A DNA stretch of 64,000 nucleotides from Lumbricus terrestris (Eukaryota; Annelida; Clitellata; Crassiclitellata; Lumbricidae). The translations under genes were made by a program, and so were the position numbers. The notes below the pieces were generated by a model, which was not told the origin of the DNA, did not search any database, and saw only the letters and a program-made list of their open reading frames with translations. How positions within the stretch are numbered: position 1 is the stretch's first letter; each line of letters starts with the position of its first letter. Below, one piece after another: positions 48,778 through 62,414 of the stretch. The stretch is taken from assembly GCA_949752735.1 (NCBI GenBank), contig OX457053.1:3422166-3486165 (forward strand), written 5' to 3'.

Positions 48778-50179
48778 CTGAAAACTGAAATTAACAAGTT
48801 TCAAAGTCGATCCAATAAACATTCAACTAATATGATTAAATGCCCTCTACAAAGTTGCAAGTTCTGAAAAGATAATTCTCAATGCTACCGGCAAGTTTCT
48901 GTGGAAACACGCAAACATGTGTCACCTCAACTAGTTTGGAAATAGTTCATCAGAAAATAACTGAAATAATCGTTAATTCGGCATTTAATGTTTACGTTGT
49001 GATAAAAAGCTTATTCTTAGTCAACAATCACAATAAAGTTATACGGAATTGCCTTCCTTCGTTACAACAAGCAACAAGACAGATGAATTTTGTGGAATCC
49101 TCAAATTCTACTACAAACCATGTTCTAAAAAGCAAGCCACAAATACTGCAAAAGAAAACTATAAATTTTAATTGAACGGCGTTTTTTACCAACACACAAA
49201 CTCACACACCAAGTACTAGCACTCTTATTATTAAACCAAACCAAACCAAATCGAGACGACAGCGCCTAAACAAACCTATAACTTATTTATTTTATGTTTC
49301 ATAAAGCTTTAATATTATAGATGAATTTATGACGAATAAAAATGTTTATTTAACAATAAACTTCAAGATAACAAGTAAATTAATATTTTCGCCTTCATTC
49401 ACCTGCTTTTCACCACCAAGGACTAATAATCACAGAGCAGAAAATCCCTTTTTGGACTTCGTGTGGAGAATCTCAGCAGAGGTTTTTATTGTTTACACAC
49501 ATATAAATGCATTTTTATTCACAGTTTATATTAAAAACATTTGGCGGATAGCCGTGTTTGTAAAGTTCAAAAATTTGTCTAACTCTTTAGTGAACAACGG
49601 TACATTTAGCAAACGGTACAAAACACCGCAGCGACATCTGTGGGTAAGGATGCAACTGATACATGTTTTTATCTGACATCCATTCTCGGTCTATGGCCAA
49701 GAACCATAGATATAACCGAAGATTTTAACTGCCTTCATCTGAAATTTGTGAGAGATATAATATTACATCTCAATGGTCAAAACCAAGACGAAGAAACGAT
49801 AAGCAATTGAGCTTTCTAAAAAAACAGGTTTCGGATGACAAATGCAAAGAATGACTGGACCCGGACCACCTTTGGACTACTCTTACGGATAACCCTTTTG
49901 ACCAACGCAACGCTCGTGAATAGGCTGGTGCCCCGCGTTTGGCTTTCGAGTAGGCCTAGCGCTTTAGAAATTTGAAGGTTACGATTACGATTACAAACAA
50001 TTCAAGCAGACAGTCAAACTTGGCTCTTCTTTGGTCTGGCGCTGTGTCGCAGATGTGGCCTCTGTCTATTTGCAAGAGCTTCAATTGCTGCTCCACCCTA
50101 AGCGTTCAACGCCGTGACTCATCTACTCGTACAGGCATAGGCATAGGCCTACTCGATCTGCTCTTCTAAGCAGACTGCA
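48778..50179. other. Upstream region of Ral, nothing identified
   Basis: Should contain the Ral 5' non-coding exon and promoter, but neither can be placed. Small open frames (97 and 115 codons at 48882 and 49329) have no coding character. Confidence 0.5.
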
Positions 50180-50260
50180 TGATTTGCTTGTACCCCGGTC
50201 GCGTAGGCCTACTTCTATAGGCCCTATAACTGTCGCTGACCCTGCAATCTGGAATGAGAT
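50180..50260 (+). repeat. LINE reverse-transcriptase C-terminal fragment
   Basis: The plus frame reads LVPRSRRPTSIG and ADPAIWNEI, the signature also seen at 11380 and 27290. Confidence 0.65.
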
Positions 50261-50465
50261 CCATAATAATTATGAAACTTCAGCTAACAGTTCGCGCATA
50301 ATTATTATAGCCAGCGGTTCGAACAAATCGCAGACAGTAGGGGGCCTAACTGTTACCGATTTGTGATGCTACCAAGAAGACCAATCCGAAAACTAAATCT
50401 CTTCTTACTCTTCATGGGTTTATGTTCCCGTAGTCTCACTAGGCCTACTTGTAGGCCTATGTAGC

Positions 50466-50650
50466 GTGCAGTTGTACACAAAATTTGCAGTTCTAAATGG
50501 ACTTGTGCAGTTGCAAAAGCTCTCCCATGCAGTTTAAACGAGTAATTTAAAATGGTCAGTGTGGTCCGATTGGAAGTAATTTGCAATGGAAGATGGGAAA
50601 GGAAAGAAGGAGTTGTGCAGTTCTAAAAATTCCTTTAAAACAGCCCTGCG
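50466..50650 (-). mobile_element. MITE of the CAGGGCT family, one end lost
   Basis: gtgcagttgtacacaaaatt, gcagttctaaatggactt and tcctttaaaacagccctg are the family in reverse; the cagggctttttt end is missing at the left. Confidence 0.75.
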
Positions 50651-52925
<2,275 letters not shown>

Positions 52926-53159
52926 CCAAACAATGGGTTATGGGTAGGCCCTATATGAAAAATAATGATACGATCTAAGCTTAATTAATCCAACGCGCAA
53001 ATAATGATACGATCTATTTTAGGGTGTTGATCAGCCGATGCCGAAGAAGATCGACGTTGTAGGCTACATGAGTTCTAATAAAGTCGATGATAGTCGCGGG
53101 ATAATTGTAAAAAGAATTAGTGTCTTGAGCTTTGATTTCAATGTCTCCAGAGATGGCGC

Positions 53160-53335
53160 GTTCTTCACCTGATGTTCTCACGATATTCACCTGATGTTCA
53201 CTGTTCACATGATGTTCACATGATGTTCACATGATGTTCACATGATGTTCACATGATGTTCACATGATATTCGCTTGATATACACATGATGTTCATTGCT
53301 CACACGATATTCGCATGATGTTAACATGTCTATGC
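53160..53335 (+). repeat. 11-bp repeat atgatgttcac
   Basis: About twelve units with variants atgatattcgc, ending just before the hAT element. Confidence 0.88.
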
Positions 53336-53356
53336 ACGACAATCTGTCCTGTACGC

Positions 53357-54370
53357 CAGTGGTTCTCAAACTTCCGTAAAAAACGGACCGGCAATAATTT
53401 TGTTGGAAACTCGCGGACCACCAACTTTAATGGCATGCGCAAACAAAAACAAACTAGGGCCTATAGATCTATTATAAAAGGACTATTACAGGGTTATTCG
53501 TAATTAGGGATTTGTTTCGTTAATTATAACATATTCCCAATAGCATTTAAGTTATTTCTCAATTTAATTGTCATTTAATTGCATTTTTAAATTTTGAAAT
53601 CGAAGTTTCAAGCAAGATTAGAAGTTTGTTAATGTTGGCCTATAAGAGGATCTGCAAAAATAGATAATGACACATTACTAAGATTTTGCGCTAATGATAG
53701 AAACACCTGCCCGAAATAAAACATAGAAATCAGAATATCACCACATTTTAACATTTTAAAATATAGGGCATCATAACATTTTCGTGTGAATGGTCGATTC
53801 ATTTTTAGTGTGGATGTTCGCATATAGGAAACCAATTCAGAGTTATCATTTTTGCCCTCAGAGTCAGAGTGTCTGAGCGGCCACGCTCTAGCAATGTTCT
53901 TTAATTTTAGAAAAAAAAAAAAAAAAAAAATGCCCAGACAGGCTTGTTTACATTTTGCAATTTTTCAAAATCACACAAGCACATTTGCTTATATTTAGAA
54001 TTTTATATCATGTTACAAAATTAAAAGACCTACATCCAGCGTTTACTTGACTATCACACACCAAATGATCAACAGAACTAAAATAAAACGAAACTGACTG
54101 CAGTAATAGACGTAGAAAATTATTTAAAAAAATACAAATTGTTTAAAAAGCTAGTTGGCAAGTTAAAATAAGGCAATGGTTATGTATTTTTTTAAATTTG
54201 AGGAAGAAGTTTGAATAAATTTTGAATAACAATTCAAATAATTTCACAATTTGAAACATATATCAATTAATATGTATAATTTATTTTAACTTTTAGACTT
54301 CTTCGCGGACCGGTGATCAGGTCTTCGCGGACCGGCGCCGGTCCGCGGACCACCACTTTGAGAACCACTG
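53357..54370. mobile_element. 1014-bp non-autonomous hAT transposon, exact 8-bp TSD ctgtacgc
   Basis: Ends cagtggttctcaaa and tttgagaaccactg are perfect 14-bp inverted repeats, with subterminal cggaccggc motifs. Exact flanks ctgtacgc lie at 53349-53356 and 54371-54378. The AT-rich interior has no transposase frame. Confidence 0.95.
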
Positions 54371-54624
54371 CTGTACGCTAAAGATGCCACAACGAATACA
54401 AGTAATATGTTCTTTATCAAACGAAAACAAAAGTTACTGCTTGATGCAATTTACAATTTACATGCACAACTGAAAATTGCCAGGGAATTAACGAATGGAT
54501 GCATGGCTACGACAACATTATTTTGAATCAAAATCATTATTATTGTTACAATTATTGTTATTATTTCATCATTTATTTATTATTCTTTTTTTCGTCAGAA
54601 GTAGGAAAAAACACAGTCTCTAGT

Positions 54625-54776
54625 CGTCATCATCATCATCACTATCGTCATCATCGTCGTCGACATCGTCATCATCGTCATCATCGTCATCATCGTCATC
54701 GTCATCGTCATCGTCATCATCATCATCATCGTCATCATCATCGTCGTCGTCGCCATCGCCATCGCCGTCGTCGTCG

Positions 54777-54858
<82 letters not shown>

Positions 54859-54860
54859 TC
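54625..54860 (+). repeat. (ATC)n microsatellite, about 235 bp
   Basis: catcatcat with cgtcat variants on the left and a pure run of about 28 triplets on the right. Frames across it read His/Arg, Met/Thr or Asp runs and are artefacts. Confidence 0.96.
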
Positions 54861-55349
54861 TCTGAAACTGCTGCAGAAATAGTGCTCTGGCGGATTCTTC
54901 GTTGCCACAGCAACCGCAGCAGCAGCAGGTCATGAGGCTGGGGTGAGACCGCGGTGCCAAGCCAGGTGAGATGATTGGCATCGCCTGCAGGTGAGATGAT
55001 TGCAGTGGCTCGCCGACATACCTGAAACTTTGCTCACCAGCTCAGCGTAGGCAAGTGGATTGAGTCAACGTTTCAGGCATACCTGTATCGACCGCATCTG
55101 ACGACTCTCCATCGCTCGCCTGCAGCCGACCATTCGTCTCCACGGAAACCACCGGTGGGGGTCGGTGGAGGGGGGGTGTCGCGTGATTGTCTTGAGCGGA
55201 TGTAGTGTGGTGGTGGTGGACTGTCTATAATTTTATATACCGAGAGGTTGTGAATTTAAATCCCCGATGGGCTTGACATTTTCTTTTCAGACTTCTTTCT
55301 ATGCATCATGTATATAATCTTATATTATTATATGCAGCTTTTGTGCATG

Positions 55350-55620
55350 GATCAATAATAATAATAACGACAATTTATATGGCGCCGTAACGCGGCCATA
55401 CCGCTACAAGGGCGCCTCACAAACGGCCAACTGCGGGATACGCCTTAGCAAACAGATAAGTTTTAATTAAGCTTTGTTTTAAAAGAGTCCACTGAGGCGG
55501 CCAATCTAATGTAACATGCGCAGAACCGTCTCAGTAGCGAGAGCAGAACCGAAAAAAACAACCAAAAACGACAAGACAGAACTCGGCACCCGCTAGCAGC
55601 CACAAGCGGTGCTCCCATCT
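55350..55620 (+). repeat. Retroelement 3' fragment, family F
   Basis: acaatttatatggcgccgta, ctacaagggcgcctcacaaa and cggccaactgcgg, partner of 32200-32390. Confidence 0.65.
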
Positions 55621-55683
55621 CTCACTAAATATATGGATCATATATATATATATATAACTATATATATATATATATATATATAT

Positions 55684-55721
55684 AGCTGGTTATATATATA
55701 TATATATATATATAACCAGCT
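55684..55721. repeat. Perfect 38-bp palindrome with TA core
   Basis: agctggt, then (ta)12, then accagct. It is flanked on the left by another long TA run (55640-55680). Confidence 0.93.
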
Positions 55722-55734
55722 CGGCTATAGCGGA

Positions 55735-55810
55735 TGAGACGAAGAGAGTAAAGGAGGGAGGGACGGAGGGACGGAGGGAGGAAGAGAGAGAGAAAGAAAG
55801 AGAGAGTGAC
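55735..55810 (+). repeat. Purine-rich gagg/gaaag tract
   Basis: gggacggagggacggaggga then gagagaaagaaagag. Confidence 0.85.
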
Positions 55811-55981
55811 TGAGATTAGCTACTATATAGAGTTGTCTCGGAAACTAAAATTGTGGACATTGCAGGCGTTGTAATAATTATCCCAATGGCAAAGATGAAA
55901 TCTCGCATGTTAATCTTTACGCTATGGATTTTCAAGAGCTATGTTTTGAACAGTATAATTATGTTAGGCCATCCTCCTATC

Positions 55982-56387
55982 CAGAGCTTTTTCTGCGTGT
56001 GGTTCTACACAAACAGTGCAGTTCTAAATGAGTTTGTGAAGCTGTTGTGAAGCTTTTTTGTGACAGTTAAAAGATAGCGAAAAACTTCTCATTGTCATCC
56101 GTCTGGGAATAATTGACCATAGAAAATGTCAGGGCCTTCTAAAGGAATTTTTAGAGCTGAACAACCCATTCTATCCCTTCCAATCCTCCATGGTAAATTA
56201 CTTCCAATCGGATGAAAAATACCTTTTTTTACTAGACTAGTGTTTCTACGACTGCACAAATCTATTTAGAACTGTACATTTTGTGTACAACTGCAACCTT
56301 AAAAGGCACTGAAGGATGTGAAGGGAGAAAGAGAGAGAGAGGTGGTTGTGCAATGTGCAGTTCTAAAAATTCCTTAAAGCAGACTTG
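55982..56387 (-). mobile_element. MITE of the CAGGGCT family, split by a second copy
   Basis: Left part: cagagctttttctgcg, gtgcagttctaaatgag and aataattgaccatagaa. Right part: gatgtgaagggagaaag, gtgcagttctaaaaattcc and ttaaagcagacttg. Together they are one reverse copy interrupted exactly where the element at 56130-56311 sits. Confidence 0.75.
56130..56311 (+). mobile_element. MITE of the CAGGGCT family nested in another copy
   Basis: cagggccttctaaagg at the left and ccttaaaaggcactg at the right, with gtacaactgcaacc and aatcctccatggtaaattac inside. Flanks gaaaatgt and aaggatgt match at 5 of 8. Confidence 0.78.
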
Positions 56388-56924
56388 CCCGCGATCAATT
56401 CGTCAATAACAGTCTTCATGCATAAGTCATTACCTTTGTTCTTTAAGAAAAAACGCGTCTTTATTTAATCCAACAAAATTAATTACTCAATTACTCCCTG
56501 CTTTTTTATTGATGGGGTGGGCTAGATTGCAAAAGACCTAGGTGCAAGTTGAGTTGTGTTAGTGAGCTTCTGTTAAGAAGTTTTTTCCTGATTATCTTTG
56601 TGTTATTGTGATTTATGAATTGATTGCCATGCACTGTTGTGTCTTTATTTACATAATTACTTGGAGCAAATGGGTTGCTCTTTTTGCTGGACTTTCATTC
56701 CTTCCGGGTCTCATACATGTAACTCTTGGTAGCCATAAACAATGCCAGTTTCTATGTTCACTGCCAAAACATTTATTATTGTATTTATTGGTTCAAGAAA
56801 TAACATTGAACGGATAGAGCAATTCACCACACTAACAGTTACAACCTTTTTAATTTCGTTGCTGATCCAAAACGATTCAAATCTTTTCGTTGCGCCTCTG
56901 TGAGCTCGATGTTTGGCCATCGGT

Positions 56925-57018
56925 TTGGTTATCGGTTTGGCTATCGGTTTGGCTGTCGATTTGGCTATCGGTTTGGCTATCGGTTTGGCTATCGGTTTGG
57001 CTATCGGTTTGGATATCG
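56925..57018 (+). repeat. 12-bp repeat ctatcggtttgg
   Basis: Seven to eight units with few changes. Confidence 0.93.
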
Positions 57019-57204
57019 GCGCACCTGAGAGTTTGCTCACCCGTTATTGAAAATTGAGGCATGAGTCAAAATATCAGGCGGACCGGTAGCCCACCCCAAC
57101 AGAGTCGAGTTGGCCTCAGACCGTTAGCTCCTCATACATTGTCGCTATCCGAGACGTCTCCACCTGCAAAATAAATAAATTTTACAAATGCATATAGATT
57201 TATT

Positions 57205-57437
57205 TATTGTGGGTAGGAGCACTTGCTATAGCGTCCCTTCAAGATTCTAATCAGAAGCGCTCCTGACTACAGCGCGGACACTGAATCGGAATTTCACGCC
57301 GAAGCGCACGAGTCATTGCGAGTGAAGGACCTGCTCAGGGTCCCTACGCGGCGTCTTGAGGTGGATTCGAACCCGGAACCTTTCGGTTCCAAGGCACCGA
57401 ACATAGTAGGCCTACCCCTCCATCACCGCACCCCATT
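57205..57437 (-). repeat. tRNA-derived SINE, family A (minus), near full length
   Basis: tagcgtcccttcaagattc, cagaagcgctcctgactaca, cctacgcggcg, gaggtggattcgaacccg and ccctccatcaccgcacc are the reverse complement of the 22520 copy. It ends about 50 bp from the transposon at 57486. Confidence 0.85.
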
Positions 57438-57815
57438 ATTATAGATTATGCATCTGGATTTTATATAACTATATATAGGCTACATTAGTGTGGTCCTTAG
57501 CTCGGTGTAAAAATATTTTTTGGAGAATTTTAAACGGGGCACCCTCCTAACTTATTCCTTTAGGTTAAAAAATATTAACACTGAAAATTTTGGCAGATTT
57601 TTTTAGTTTTAGGGGTCGCTACCGGACGTAACATATATCAATGTAAAGACACAGGCAAAACATGAAATATCGTATATTGCATACTATTACTAGTGTACAT
57701 GTACATGTATGGTTCAATGCACAAATTTAAATAAATTCTGGTGGGCAATGGACCGTCCTGGAGGTGGACTAGTGGCCTGTGGACTGGTTTACTATTTTGG
57801 ACAAAATGCATACAC

Positions 57816-59254
57816 CAGCGGTTCTCAACCTGTGGGTCGCGACCCCCACGGGGGTCGCCTGGCGATTTCCTAGGGGTCGCCTGGACCTGCAGAAATTTGA
57901 AAAAGATGTTATAACAATTTCAGCGCTATCTAGCATACTACACTATAACAATCTAAAATAAATTTTTGCTTTAACTTTTACAAAGATTCATTCGTTATAT
58001 TGCGGCAGCTAATTAAATTTTTGACATACTAGTTTTCAAATGTATATGCCACTTTAACATTCTTGAAAAAGTGAGTAGGGGATACTTATTGAAGTCTTAA
58101 TTAAGCCACATCTCTGAGCCCTAAAATCATGAGTCATTCTATCACAGCTAACAATGCTACTATTACATTTTGCAAATAAAAAAATTGGGGAGTCGACGTT
58201 AAATTTTATTGAAGTATTGAGCCATTTTTGTGTGGGATGAAATCATAAGTAACTTTGTTAAAATGACAGCTAAAAATGATGCAGTTACAGTGTACAAATT
58301 CTAAATATTGTAAACAATTGGGGACCGACACCCTGAAGCCTTAAGCCATGACTATGAGCACTGAATAAAGAAGCCTACCGATTTTGCTAAGATGCAAGTT
58401 TAAAATGCTGCCAATACAATGTGGAAATTAAAAAAATAAAAAATGGGCAGGAGACTTTTGTAGAGTTAAACCATGTCTTTCAGCACTGAAATTATGAATT
58501 TTTTGTTAGGGTGAAAATTTTTTAAAAAGAGAGGGGACACTTTTTTAAAGTCTAAAACCACGATTAGCAGCACTGAAATGACGAGCAATGACATCCTAAA
58601 ATGCTACTATTGCAGTTTGGAAATTCAAAACATCTAGACAAGGTGACGGGAACACTCCGTCCCCCAAATTTTCCCCTGCTCGGCGCATTCTAAAGAACAC
58701 AAGCAAAGTTTATGAAATTGATAGCCTCCCAGAACGAATCAGCTATAGGTGAAATGAGTGCTAAGAATAGAGGAACTATTGGCGAATTTTTGGAGTAGGC
58801 CTAGCAAATGGATAGAGAAACTACAACATTTTATTTGTGGTGACATTTTATCATTCGAGTCGATGAAACCCAAGAATAAACTGAAGCGCCGTTCAAATAC
58901 TAAACATCCAAACTCTCAGGCAAGGATGATCAGTATTTTAAGAACAAAGCCGATGGCCCTAAAAAGGCACACTTGAGACGTAGGGCTTGGGGGAATTGAA
59001 GTTTCACAAGCCGAATAGACTTATGAAACTTTAACTTCAAACTAACGATTAGGTAGCTCTCAGAATCACAACAGGAAAACTCATACATTTATCAAAACAG
59101 TTTTCGATTTATGAGGTGAAAATGAAAAACAATGAAAATAGTAAAAAAAAACGCAGCAAAAGTGGGGAACTCAATCAGTTTTGTTGTTGGGGGTCGTCAC
59201 AACTTTCGAAATGTTACCAAGGGGTCGCCGTGCTAAAAAGGTTGAGAACCGCTG
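57816..59254. mobile_element. 1439-bp non-autonomous hAT (Zaphod/Tip100-like ends), exact 8-bp TSD gcatacac
   Basis: The ends cagcggttctcaacct and aggttgagaaccgctg are perfect 16-bp inverted repeats, with subterminal ggggtcgc motifs. Exact gcatacac lies at 57808-57815 and 59255-59262. The interior repeats a loose unit (gccatgactatgagcactga, ccacgattagcagcactgaa) about every 110 bp. No transposase. It is inserted in the older transposon. Confidence 0.95.
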
Positions 59255-59399
59255 GCATACACGGACATAAAAATGTTTTTACAGTTAATGTTTCCATTAT
59301 AGCATCAGTCTTTGGCGACGATAGGTATACCGTATATTTCTTCACAATCGATATCGCAGACTCTGCATCTGATCCTCATTATTTGTTTGAAGCTTGTTA

Positions 59400-60650
59400 T
59401 ACATGTTCATGAGTGTCACTCCACGCTTTGTAATGTCATTCACAACTTTCACTCAGCTCGCAGTTGTCTAATCTAACTTGAAGTTCTCGTGTCGTTTGAC
59501 CAACGTCTTATTGGAGAAAACTTGAAAAATCTCGTGTTTTCCAAGACAAAATCTTCCAGTTGCATTGAGCTTATTACAGCAGGTTCCAAGGTTCTTCTTT
59601 GAAGTGGATGTTCGATCCAAGTTTTGTCCAGAGTAGTAATCATTTGGCGCTTGGTATAAATGAAAACCCCACAATCAAAAAACGCAAAAGTCACCAATTC
59701 CTCTGAAAGATACCAAAGGTCATCTAAACATTTCTTCATTGCAACGTCTGCAACTGCACTATTTTATCTCCCTATATTTTGTCAATGTCCTTAAGTCCTT
59801 AAAGATCTGCTCTCTACAGGTCAAGTTGAGGAGTATAGATGGTGCATACGGTGCTTGAAATCAGATTTTGACGTATAGCACGCAGATGTCAGCCATATCC
59901 TTTATTCTCTTCTTGTTGACTTGAATTATATCTTGAACATCCATATTATATCTTGAACAGCCAACACTGTAAATGCTCTTGCCGATCAACCTCGCTCTGT
60001 GCAGCCCAGCGGAAAAATCATTATGTCCTTACCCATCGGTGAACCAAGAGAAAACATAACCACTGCCTCCAACTTAATTTAGGCCTATGTGATAGCGACA
60101 TGCACTCTACAACAAATCCTTGTCCAGCTTCTGTTCCAACAGGATGCAGGCACCATTTCTAAGTCCACTGTTCACTGATGTGGTGTCAAAGCACATAGAT
60201 TTGATTTGATCCGTAATGCCCCAAGTCGCAACCGCTTCATACACTGCAGACACTGAAGATTTTCTTGTCCCGATGATAACTTCTGTGATCCGAGGATCTG
60301 AGTCAACACTCTAGAAACGAGGACATGAAGACGGTCTACTATTTCTTTACTGCAGTCTGCAGATGTGTTCCAACAAGTTTCCATCCCAGTGAATTATTAG
60401 AGGAACTCCTGGTTGGCATTCAGCTTTCAAGTTTTCATAAATTTTTTGCCGATTCTTTATTCACTCCTTAAGCATTGAAAAACAATAGAGATTGAACTCT
60501 GCGGGATCATTGCCAAGTAGTGCGAAAGAAAGTAGGCCTACAAGTGTTGCATTTCTGTTACTCACTTTCACATTGTCAAGACTTAGGTCTATTGCCGACT
60601 TTGTGTTCTCTTTGACAATAGCAAAATTATGCAATATACACAAAACAAAA
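59400..60650 (-). pseudogene. Broken transposase-like gene inside the 3.5-kb transposon
   Basis: Minus-strand frames change repeatedly. One stretch (about 60.1-60.2 kb) reads MCFDTTSVNSGLRNG and ILLEQKLDKDLL followed by a stop then CRYHI, resembling the CFDTT and LLEQKLGRDLL, CRHH motifs of a transposase-like family common in invertebrates. Other remnants include MCILHNFAIVKENTKSAIDL and EDFVLENTRFFKFS. Stops and frameshifts show it is dead. Confidence 0.6.
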
Positions 60651-61017
60651 TGAAGCTAGATTGCCGCCAAAAGATGCAATGGCTGTGAATGCATCATAAA
60701 AAATGTCAATAAAATAAGTAAGTAGGTGGCAATCATGATGTCGGAGCTGTTAATAAATATGTGAGTATAGTGGTCTATCAAATTCTATCATAGTGATTAA
60801 CATGGTTGGAAAGCATATTAATGGAAATTGCGCATAGTGGACCACAAAGCCCAAATTAATTCTAACCTTGAACTTTAACCTCTGGTAGCGACCCCTAAAT
60901 GTCCTCAGATTCTCTCCAAAATTTTTCTCAATTTTTTTCTCATCAATAGAAACCAACTTAGAGGGTGCCCCGTTATAAAATCAAACTTTTAAAAATAAGG
61001 ACCACCCTAGGCTACAT

Positions 61018-62201
61018 ATAATTATGTGCACATATATATATATATATTAGTTTATAGCACTAAGACAATGCGTTTCAAATAATCGCATCTCATAACTGAT
61101 TGCGTGCGTTTAAAGCGTAATGTACATTTGTACACAGTGCACAGGGAAGTCAACAATCTAATGGCGTCATGGAATTTTAAACACAAACACGATTGAAAAA
61201 TGCATTACCGGGCTGTTGATCAGCGTAATGTGACTCTGGCAATTCCTATCCATGGATTAAACCATATTTTATTGCCAACAAAGTAAAATTACATTAGTCT
61301 ATGCTTGATTAAAAAAATATGGCCAAATACGGGTTTGGTTATAGAATCATATATTTCGATTTAGTCGATATTTATTTTTAGGAAATTGTGCGTAATTGAA
61401 AATAAAAAATGCTTTGATGCGCAATTAGCCTTAGCATAATAAATAACACACATAATGTCATATTATATATAATGCTATGGCTATTTGATAATTTGATATA
61501 ATATAATATTATATATATATTTGTATACATACATAAGCATGGAGATTTCATTTCGGTCTGCTTTTCCGTATGGACAATTCCAGACAATTTATGACTATTG
61601 CATAGGTCTACGCATGATTGTGTATAACATGGGAAGCCAAAATGTTACCTGTGTGTGCGTTCGCGTGTGCGTGTGCGTGTGTGTATGCGTGTGTGTGCGT
61701 GTGCGTGCGTCTTTTATGCTCTATTGTAAGCGTAGATTCATAAAAATATGGTCCTACTTATGACGGCCACGACAACGACAGCACACAAAGCCAATTCGAG
61801 AAAATTAGACGTCCTGTGTTTAATGACTTATCGCTCTGCACGTAGGCCTACGTTTCGTATAAGCTGATAGGAGTCGTCTGCTGGCCATACAAAACCACAT
61901 CCTACCGTCTCCGGTAGCAATAAAATGGCGGCGGCAATTGCAAATAATACGGTAGTACAATCGACGCAATGATGCGGTCTTTCGTGCGCGTGCGCGTGCG
62001 CGTGCGCGTGCGCGGGTAGGACCTCGGATGAAAGCGAAGATTAAAAGCGTCGGCCACCTAGCGGCCTGCGGGGGATGTGAGGTCCAACGCTGGATGGTGG
62101 GTGGCATCCTGCAGCGTCCCGGGTCGGTGTCACGATATAAAGTATGCCAGGTATAATATAGCGCCCCGGACCCTCCCCAAACAGAGTTACCCTGCCTGAA
62201 A
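61018..62201. other. Intergenic, microsatellites only
   Basis: TA-rich runs at 61033-61050 and 61497-61520, gtgtgcgtgtgcgt at 61651-61712, and gcgtgcgcgtgcg at 61986-62015. No gene. Confidence 0.6.
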
Positions 62202-62406
62202 CATGGCTGTTTTTAAGGAATTTTTTAAACTGCACAACCCCTTCTTTCCTTTCTCATCCTCCATGGTAAATTACTCCCACTCGGAGGAAAATGACCTTTT
62301 TCAACTAGTCTTAACTGCACAGAAGTGCTTCTACATTTGTCTACAACTGCACAAATCCATTTAGAACTGCACATTTTGTGTACAACTGCACGTTAAAAAA
62401 GCCCTG
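62202..62406 (+). mobile_element. 205-bp MITE of the CAGGGCT family, reference copy, 8-bp TSD
   Basis: Begins catggctgtttttaagg and ends ttaaaaaagccctg (inverted repeats). Flanks gcctgaaa (62194-62201) and gccggaaa (62407-62414) match at 7 of 8. The interior carries ctgcacaaatccatttagaa and ctgcacattttgtgtacaac. Confidence 0.87.
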
Positions 62407-62414
62407 GCCGGAAA

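Larger units (their letters stand above)
57486..61009. mobile_element. 3.5-kb DNA transposon with about 135-bp TIRs and 8-bp TSD ggctacat
   Basis: The left end tagtgtggtccttag and the reverse complement of the right end tagggtggtccttat are followed on both sides by acggggcaccctc, aaaattttgg and ttaggggtcgctacc, i.e. inverted repeats of about 135 bp with gaps. Flanks are exact ggctacat at 57478-57485 and 61010-61017. The interior carries a broken transposase-like gene (59.4-60.65 kb, minus) and a complete hAT-type insertion (57816-59254). An 8-bp target duplication is known for the hAT and P superfamilies; I cannot choose between them. Confidence 0.9.

Noticed and set aside
54499..54981. His/Arg, Met/Thr and Asp-run frames
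   Set aside because: Translations of an ATC microsatellite in three frames; no conserved flanking coding sequence.
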